DNA from: VRUE01 sp035266685
GTDB lineage: Bacteria; Actinomycetota; Thermoleophilia; Solirubrobacterales; 70-9
Direction of reading: 5' to 3'
Assembly: GCA_035266685.1 (NCBI GenBank)
Contig: DATFMX010000129.1
Location: 1 to 18,600 of the forward strand
Length of the DNA stretch: 18,600 nucleotides
Part shown: positions 13,500-18,600 of the stretch, one piece after another
How the letters are laid out: every line of letters starts with the position of its first letter
How positions within the stretch are numbered: the first letter of the stretch is position 1
The notes under the pieces: model-generated
Told to the model about the DNA's origin: nothing
Database searches by the model: none
Seen by the model: only the letters and a program-made list of their open reading frames with translations
Made by a program: the position numbers and the translations under genes

Positions 13500-13572
13500 C
13501 GGGGCAGCCAGGACTCGAACCTGGAATCGCCGGTTTTGGAGACCGTGCGCATAGCCGTTAACTCACTCCCCC
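13500..13572 (-). tRNA. tRNA-Trp (anticodon CCA), possibly degenerate or an attachment-site copy
   Basis: The 3' half is clean: anticodon stem CGGT/ACCG with loop CTCCAAA (CCA), T-arm CCAGG/CCTGG with loop TTCGAGT, acceptor 3' strand CTGCCCC and G73. The 5' half is poor. The 5' acceptor strand GGGGGAG has one mismatch (it should be GGGGCAG), and the D-stem has at most two pairs, though A14, GG and A21-like bases of the D-loop are present. It may be a decayed tRNA or the tRNA-derived end of the integrative element to its right. A second, intact tRNA-Trp should then exist elsewhere. Confidence 0.55.
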
Positions 13573-13736
13573 AGGGGCGCTACAGAGCCAAATCCTAATC
13601 GACGCCACCTCCAGGGGAATGCCCAGGGGAATGACGGCAGCTGCGGTTTCGGCCCGCGCATAGACCGCGCGCTCGCGCTCTTCTCACAGAGTATCGCCAC
13701 GACAGACGTCGGCATCCGAGGGGCTAGGGGCCGGCG

Positions 13737-16721
13737 TCAGCCGGCCTGAAGGTCCCGGCGAAGAGGGACGCGCAGCCGCTTGGCCCTTTCGATGAAGGCC
13801 TCTTGACCGCCCTCGAGGATCTCGCAAACCTCGCGCCGAATCCCAAGATCCTCAAGGCCGCCCCCCTGATAGGCAATTTCCGGAAGATCGCCGCTGCGGT
13901 GCGGCCCGGCGCTGGCGACGATGACCTGATCGGCATCGGTGTTGACGACGAGGTTGGCGTTGTGGGTGACAATGATCACCTGACGGCGGCCGCGCGCTTC
14001 GCGGAAGCGCTCGACCAGCTCGTCGAAAACGGACTTCGGATCGAGGTTCTCCTCGGGCTGGTCAATAATCAGCGGCCGGTCGTCGCTCTGGTCGATCGAG
14101 AGGTAGAGGAGCAGCAGGACGATGCCGCGGGTCCCCGGCGATAGCTGTTCGATATCGACCCCGTCGTACTGGATCCCGTAGCGGAGGCGCACATGAGCGG
14201 TGCCGTCGAGCCAGTTGGCGACCCGCGCGGCCCACTCCCAGTAGGCCTTCAGATCATCCTTGGCGACCTGCGAATGAGCAAGGAGGTCGTTGTCGTGGCG
14301 GTCGCGGAAGCTCGCCATCGCCTCGCTTACGTCATCGCTCGATCCCGCCCGCCAAGCCGGCACCAGCTCCTCGCGAGCGGCGTCGAGAAGGGTGCCGTGC
14401 CCCTTGAAGGGGCCGCTCTTTCGAAGGTCAAGAAGCTCTTCTCCGGCGTCGGCCCAGCCCTCGACGTCGACCTCGCGACGGACTTCGAAGCTCAGCTTTT
14501 CGAGCGCACCGCCACCGCCCGCGAGACTCGCCGCCAGCGGCGCGTAAAGCTTTTCGAGCTCGTTTTCCTCCTCGACCAGCGCATCGAAGACCTTCCCGTA
14601 CTCGGTTTTCCGCCGCTCCCTGAGCTCGTCGATCCGTCCGGCGGCGCCCTCCGCGACTTTGATCTGCTCGTCGAGGCGGCCAAGGGCGGTTTCGGCCTCG
14701 GAGATCTTGCGGTTCAACCGTTTCAGCTGCTCGGCCTTTTTCGCATCTATTCCGATCTGCTTCTGAAGTCGCTCCACCTCCTGCGCGAGCGGTGTCCGCG
14801 GGACCTTGGTGAGGTCGGCATCGTCGGCGACGAACGGATCCTCCGCCGAGGCGGTTGAAACTGGCTCGCCGCGCAGATCTGCGATTTGGCGCTCGGCCTT
14901 CTCGCGGAGATTGCCGAGTACCTGGTCGGGCTCGCCGTCGAAGCTGCGCCGAAAGGCGTCCCAGTCAGAACTGGTGACCCCGGCGTCGGCGTGGGCGCGC
15001 TTCAACTCCTCGAGCTCGGTGGGGATCGTCCGCTCGCGGACGTTCTTGACCTGGTCGGCGAGCCGGCTGACCGCCTGCCCTCGGCGGGCAGCGGCGTCCA
15101 GGTCGAGCTGGCGCTTCTCGAGCTCGCCCTGAATCTCGTTGAGTCGGCGAACGCGATCGTCGGCGCCTTTGCTGGTCAGCTCACCGCGCGCCTTCTTGTC
15201 GTCGGCGATCGTCTTCGCATCGACAGCACGGCGCCGACGCAGGCCATCGAGCTCGGCGTCCTTGCGACGCTCCTCGAAGGACTCGCGAACCGCGCGCTGT
15301 AGTGCCTCACGGCTGTCGTCACGCGCAGCCCGGCTGCGGGCTGCGCGGGTGCGAAGTAGCTCCTCAAAGTCGGTCGCGCCCAAGCGCTCCTCGCTCAGGT
15401 GCCGCTCGAAAACGACGCGCTCGATCTCCGAAAGGAGATCGTCGCTAAGGGCGCCCTCGGCCGAGCAGAGCCGCTCGACGAACTGCTGAGAGAGATACTG
15501 GACCCGGGTGTCACCATCCTCGGGGCCGTCAACGCCGACTGAGGTCTCCTCGCCATCGGCCCAGATCACCTTGATCTCGAGCTCGCTCAGGTGGTCAGCC
15601 GCGCGCCTGATGAAGGACTCCGTGTTTTCGCGGGCCTCCGGAGAGCCGGCGCCGGTGGTGACGAGGTCGACCAGGGCGGTCTTGCCTGAACCCCTTGCAC
15701 CGATGATTCCGACGAGACCGGGGTTGAGGTCGATTCGCACCGGAGTGCACCAACTGGCACCCGCGAGCTCGATCGCGCTGATCACCTTGTAGGGAAGGGC
15801 ACCGTCAGGAGGCACCGCGCCAATATGGACACGCGCCGCGGGCTCGATCAGGGCCTGGTGCAGCGCTTCGAAGCTCGGACCGCCCTTGATCCAAGTGAAG
15901 CGGTCCATGTCCGGAGCGCAGACCCGCTCGAGCTTGTGAGCATCCGAGCCGTGCAGGCAGGGCTTGGCACCGTTGTACTTCTCGCGCAGCTCTTCGAGCG
16001 AGTCGGCGCCCTCCCCCAGCCAGAATGCGCGATCACTCGGCGTGCCGGAAAAAATGATCCCGGCCAGCCGCTCGATCTCCTGACGGGTAGCGGCCATCGA
16101 GGTATCCCCCTGCATCCCCGAGGTGCCGCTACCGGTCGTCGCTGCAACGGCAACGACGATGTTCTTCTGTGCCCACTCGCTGTCGTCGAAGGCCCTCTTT
16201 AGCTCCGTCGCCGTCGTCTTGAACTGGTTCGTGCCCACCTTAAGCGCCACCTGCTCCTCAACGGCGTCCTTGTCGTGGGCACGCCCGAGCTTGATCAGAT
16301 CCTCGCGCGTGCAGCTGTAGGCCTCCCCCTTCGCCCTAAAAATCAGCGAAGAGAGAAAGCGGCGCGCCTCGTCGATGTGGTCGGGGTCATCAGGTGAAAT
16401 CAGCAGATGGGCATTGACTGCCGATCCGCTGCCGGTCGCGACTCCGAGGCGCATCTCGACATTGGGGAAGATCAGCTTGACGTCGGGGAGACGACCCTCG
16501 GTCTTCTCGGCCAACACGCGCTCGTAGAGGTCGATGCTCCAGTAGTCGGTTATGCCGAGCGCAACCACGGTCGGCGTCGCGGTTTCGATCCGGACGAGGT
16601 ATTCCTCCCATGCGTCGGGTCCTTCGAACTCGTCCTCCAGCACCGTTCCTGGCGCGTGGATATGTGGATCCCATCGTTGCCAGAGCGATCCACGGTCGAC
16701 TGATGTCGTCGAGGGAGGCAT
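13737..16721 (-). CDS. PHP-domain / SMC-like ATPase (TrlF family; candidate Ppl-type anti-phage protein, 994 aa)
   Basis: N-terminal PHP (polymerase/histidinol phosphatase) metal-dependent phosphoesterase: DPHIH (18-22), GITDYWS (56-62), VEMRLG (88-93), NAHLL (103-107) and HGSDAH (257-262). Then an ABC/SMC-type ATPase: Walker A GARGSGKT (341-348); a long charged coiled-coil insertion (about 440-760); signature SPGTRG (861-866) in place of LSGGQ; Walker B LIIDQPEENLDP (884-895); H-loop VTHN (918-921). Proteins of this build are annotated as TrlF-family ATPases, and a single-gene PHP-ATPase system named Ppl was reported as anti-phage. It probably acts as an ATP-gated nuclease or phosphoesterase. 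I start at ATG 16721; TTG 16784 would add 21 unlikely residues. Its sole neighbours are integration genes. Confidence 0.85.
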   Translation of the reverse strand: MPPSTTSVDRGSLWQRWDPHIHAPGTVLEDEFEGPDAWEEYLVRIETATPTVVALGITDYWSIDLYERVLAEKTEGRLPDVKLIFPNVEMRLGVATGSGSAVNAHLLISPDDPDHIDEARRFLSSLIFRAKGEAYSCTREDLIKLGRAHDKDAVEEQVALKVGTNQFKTTATELKRAFDDSEWAQKNIVVAVAATTGSGTSGMQGDTSMAATRQEIERLAGIIFSGTPSDRAFWLGEGADSLEELREKYNGAKPCLHGSDAHKLERVCAPDMDRFTWIKGGPSFEALHQALIEPAARVHIGAVPPDGALPYKVISAIELAGASWCTPVRIDLNPGLVGIIGARGSGKTALVDLVTTGAGSPEARENTESFIRRAADHLSELEIKVIWADGEETSVGVDGPEDGDTRVQYLSQQFVERLCSAEGALSDDLLSEIERVVFERHLSEERLGATDFEELLRTRAARSRAARDDSREALQRAVRESFEERRKDAELDGLRRRRAVDAKTIADDKKARGELTSKGADDRVRRLNEIQGELEKRQLDLDAAARRGQAVSRLADQVKNVRERTIPTELEELKRAHADAGVTSSDWDAFRRSFDGEPDQVLGNLREKAERQIADLRGEPVSTASAEDPFVADDADLTKVPRTPLAQEVERLQKQIGIDAKKAEQLKRLNRKISEAETALGRLDEQIKVAEGAAGRIDELRERRKTEYGKVFDALVEEENELEKLYAPLAASLAGGGGALEKLSFEVRREVDVEGWADAGEELLDLRKSGPFKGHGTLLDAAREELVPAWRAGSSDDVSEAMASFRDRHDNDLLAHSQVAKDDLKAYWEWAARVANWLDGTAHVRLRYGIQYDGVDIEQLSPGTRGIVLLLLYLSIDQSDDRPLIIDQPEENLDPKSVFDELVERFREARGRRQVIIVTHNANLVVNTDADQVIVASAGPHRSGDLPEIAYQGGGLEDLGIRREVCEILEGGQEAFIERAKRLRVPLRRDLQAG

Positions 16722-16860
16722 GGCTGCAAACCCTATTGCCGTGGTCAGCGTCAGACAGTGTTCGAGCGAACCCGAGTGCGCCAAGAATCCGTTGGGCTAA
16801 AGCTTGTGCTCCTCCGTGTGAAGCCAGCGCTGAGGTGCCTCTCGGGCCGCGACTACGATT

Positions 16861-18096
16861 TCACCCGCGGTCAACCAGAAAGGCGTCGAGCAGGTCGCGG
16901 GCACGCTCCAGCTCGCCGGGCAGTACATGGGTGTAGCGCTCCAGGGTGATTCGAGCCGCTCCGGGTTGATACTCCGGGGTCTTATGGCCCATGAACTGGG
17001 AGGCCACCTTGGGCGAAACGCCGGCATGGTCGAGCCACGTCGCGGTCGTGTGACGCGCCTCGTGCAGACCGATCGGCTCCAGGCCCTGTTCGCGCCAGCG
17101 CTTGCGGACCTTCGACTGGAGAGTGTTCAGAGCAAGTAGACCAGACTGGCGGATGGCCCTCGGTGGACATACCTTGCCGCTCTCCGGTCTTCCCTGCGCC
17201 TCCCACTCCTCGCGGAGCAACGCCCACAGCGGCTTCACGTAGGGCACCAGCCTCCAGGAGCCGCCGGGCTTCCGGCCCTCCTCGTCGCCCGCGAGCTCGC
17301 CACCGCCGACGTCGAGATCGACATGCGACCAATCGAGGAGCTGAATCTCCTGGCTTCGCGCACTCGCGTAGCCGGCGAGCGCGAAGGGCAGCGCGTCTTT
17401 GCGCGCCTCATTACGGTCGCGTGCCATGCCCTCCTCGCGCTCGGAGGGCGTGGGTCTGAAGATCGCAGCGAGCAGGCGTGCGAATTCGGCTGGCGTAGCG
17501 ATCCGATCGCGTGGTTTCGCGTCGCTGGCCGGCAGCCTGATCTCCTGGGCGGGATCGAAGTCGGCAAGTTCGTGTTCCCTGGCCCAGCGATATAGCGAGC
17601 GGATGGCGTTGACGATCGAGGAGATTCGCGAGCCCGAAAGCCGCTTCGGGCCAGCGCTGCGACTGTCGACCAGTGCCTGGATTTCGCCGCGAGTGACGCG
17701 AACGAGGCGACGGCGGGCGATCTCATCGGGAACGTTGGCGAGCGCTGACTCAAGGTCTTTGTACGCCTTTGGCCGATAGGGACGGCGGTGCTTGTTGAGC
17801 GCGATCCCGGCCTTGGCGTCTCTAACGAATCGAGCCCTGGCCTCGGCGAAGGTGATAGTGGATGGCACCGGTGCCCGACCCTTGCGAAGCGACTCCTGCA
17901 GGTCACCCCTTGCGGACCTCGCTTCGGTCACGAGACGGAAATGGCGCGTCTTCCGGGTCCGGTGGGCAATCCGGTCCCACGCCGTTCCGAAGTAGCTCGG
18001 CGTGCAGTTGCATCGACCGCCCTGGCGGATGCGACAACTCTCCTGATGGCGCGCAAACACGCCTTGGTAGCGAGTCTTCGTATCGACGCCTGCCAT
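16861..18096 (-). CDS. Tyrosine recombinase / integrase (411 aa)
   Basis: A phage-type integrase. The N-terminal segment with His17, Cys21, Cys29 and Cys31 (RHQESCRIRQGGRCNC) is typical of actinobacterial integrases. A SAM-like core-binding domain spans about 80-185. The catalytic domain contains Arg247 (ASARSQEI), Lys277, His345-x-x-Arg348 (LHEARHT), His371 (FMGHKTPE) and the nucleophile Tyr388 (LERYTHV). All active-site residues are present, so it is probably functional. The ATG at 18096 comes 7 bases after the stop of the excisionase-like gene with no ribosome site, suggesting coupled translation. The 139-bp gap to the ATPase start (16722-16860) contains no other gene and should hold that gene's promoter. 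Confidence 0.92.
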   Translation of the reverse strand: MAGVDTKTRYQGVFARHQESCRIRQGGRCNCTPSYFGTAWDRIAHRTRKTRHFRLVTEARSARGDLQESLRKGRAPVPSTITFAEARARFVRDAKAGIALNKHRRPYRPKAYKDLESALANVPDEIARRRLVRVTRGEIQALVDSRSAGPKRLSGSRISSIVNAIRSLYRWAREHELADFDPAQEIRLPASDAKPRDRIATPAEFARLLAAIFRPTPSEREEGMARDRNEARKDALPFALAGYASARSQEIQLLDWSHVDLDVGGGELAGDEEGRKPGGSWRLVPYVKPLWALLREEWEAQGRPESGKVCPPRAIRQSGLLALNTLQSKVRKRWREQGLEPIGLHEARHTTATWLDHAGVSPKVASQFMGHKTPEYQPGAARITLERYTHVLPGELERARDLLDAFLVDRG

Positions 18097-18103
18097 CAGT
18101 CAG

Positions 18104-18289
18104 TCACCGCCGACGGGGCTCGCAAGCCTGGCTGTCCGCCCAGCGCTCCAGGTCGCACGGCCGATATAGCCGCAGCTGACCCGAGTACACGCAGCGCAGA
18201 TGAGGCTGGACGTGCCGCTGAAAGTGGCTGAGGCTGACGCCGAGCACCTGGGCCGCCTCGCGCCGAGTCAACAGCAGGCGCGCCTGCAT
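18104..18289 (-). CDS. Excisionase-like HTH DNA-binding protein (61 aa)
   Basis: A short basic winged-helix protein of the HTH_17/excisionase type: LLTRREAAQVLGVSLSHFQR (6-25) is the helix-turn-helix, followed by the wing and LYRPCDLERWADSQA, where such proteins normally recognise DNA. It would bend attachment-site DNA and bias the integrase toward excision, or repress the int operon. The ATG at 18289 is preceded by a strong ribosome site, GGAGGA, 5 bases upstream. It is the first gene of a two-gene unit with the integrase. The family also includes general regulators, so the excisionase role rests on position. Confidence 0.82.
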   Translation of the reverse strand: MQARLLLTRREAAQVLGVSLSHFQRHVQPHLRCVYSGQLRLYRPCDLERWADSQACEPRRR

Positions 18290-18518
18290 GGCGTCCTCCG
18301 GGGTGAGCTACCTGATCTCGATCGACGGACTTCACTCGTGCTCCTTCGACTCGGCGGGACTGGCTTCTCTGCGCGACGAAGCCGCGCCGGGAGACCCGCG
18401 TATTCGTCGAGATGCCACGACCGCAAGAGTGCGCGGCGGCGAAGAATCTCCCCCCTGCCCCCGGCGCGGACAATGAGCGAAGAGAGGCCAGGCCCGCCGT
18501 GGTGAGCTTGAGATTCGC

Positions 18519-18600
18519 CTACTCGACCCACGGGAACACCTCCACCCAGGTACGCGGCGCACACAGCCCCGGGCAGCCGTAGTCGGAGCTCTTCCAGGAG
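18519..18600 (-). CDS. C-terminal end of an unidentified protein (partial, runs off right edge)
   Basis: On the minus strand a frame open to the window edge reads SWKSSDYGCPGLC, then APRTWVEVFPWVE and a TAG at 18519-18521. Twenty-four of 26 codons end in G or C and the tail is rich in Trp, unlike noncoding frames nearby. I do not recognise the family. It lies 229 bp upstream of the excisionase-like start in the same direction. The spacer 18290-18518 shows no convincing gene and probably carries the promoter of the xis-int pair. Confidence 0.4.
   Translation of the reverse strand, partial: SWKSSDYGCPGLCAPRTWVEVFPWVE

Larger units (their letters stand above)
13500..18600 (-). mobile_element. 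Integrative element (genomic island) bounded by tRNA-Trp-like end, right end outside window
   Basis: From the tRNA-Trp-like sequence rightward all genes lie on the minus strand: a PHP/SMC-like ATPase, a tyrosine integrase, an excisionase-like HTH and a partial gene. If integration was into the 3' part of a tRNA-Trp gene, this tRNA copy is the distal attachment end. The intact tRNA should then lie upstream of the integrase side, beyond 18600. The stretch 13573-13736 between tRNA and ATPase holds no gene, only CCAGGGG repeats at 13571, 13611 and 13623 that could be integrase arm sites. The boundaries are inference. Confidence 0.5.

Noticed and set aside
16797..17027. Minus-strand frame overlapping the integrase 3' end
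   Set aside because: It is out of frame with a gene having all integrase motifs, and has no recognisable features or ribosome site.
1..18600. CRISPR array, rRNA genes, riboswitch, replication origin
   Set aside because: No regularly spaced short repeats, rRNA signatures or DnaA-box clusters were seen. The repeats found are too few and irregular for CRISPR.

Overview
The window is very GC-rich. Codon third positions are almost all G or C, and GTG and TTG start codons recur. Candidate promoters sit so close to start codons that several messages look leaderless. Gene content (a DUF7144 membrane protein, an acyl-CoA carboxylase-type carboxyltransferase, several alpha/beta hydrolases, a haloalkane dehalogenase, and a tyrosine integrase with a Cys/His-rich N-terminus) suggests a soil-type actinobacterium, possibly Thermoleophilia/Solirubrobacterales. 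That placement is inference; no rRNA or ribosomal protein gene is present to test it.

Left edge (1-390): a C-terminal remnant of an IS256/Mutator-type transposase runs off the window, followed by a small Cys-containing ORF. Core region (327-9275): ordinary chromosomal genes in short, often divergent or convergent units. They are an alpha/beta hydrolase with a divergent metallophosphatase; a secreted trypsin-like protease followed by a haloalkane dehalogenase; a DUF7144 membrane protein; an RDD membrane protein; an alpha/beta hydrolase-Nudix pair; a branched-chain-amino-acid-type ABC binding lipoprotein broken by an internal deletion; a three-helix membrane protein; and an 87-residue Cys-motif protein.

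Repeat and toxin-antitoxin islet (about 9290-10972): two ~194-bp direct repeats, about 97% identical, lie on either side of a HigB/RelE-like toxin and XRE antitoxin pair. Shorter link repeats flank them, and the right copy abuts tRNA-Pro(GGG). The repeats carry what looks like the start of an ORF6N-domain gene. A divergent tRNA-Gly(UCC) follows.

Right part (11013-13572): an alpha/beta hydrolase converges on an acyl-CoA carboxylase carboxyltransferase. The carboxyltransferase begins with TTG one base after the 3' end of a tRNA-Trp(CCA)-like sequence with a poor D-arm. From that tRNA to the right edge the DNA looks like an integrative element: a 994-residue PHP-domain/SMC-like ATPase (TrlF family, resembling the single-gene anti-phage system called Ppl), a tyrosine integrase, an excisionase-like HTH protein, and the tail of another gene that continues past the window.

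How the parts relate: the core is metabolic and housekeeping DNA with hydrolytic and scavenging enzymes. The accessory DNA is concentrated next to tRNA genes and holds a TA module, degraded ORF6N pieces and a candidate defence ATPase with integration genes. A 45-nt imperfect palindrome occurs twice in opposite orientation, each time across a gene's 3' end, and may be a dispersed repeat family of this genome.
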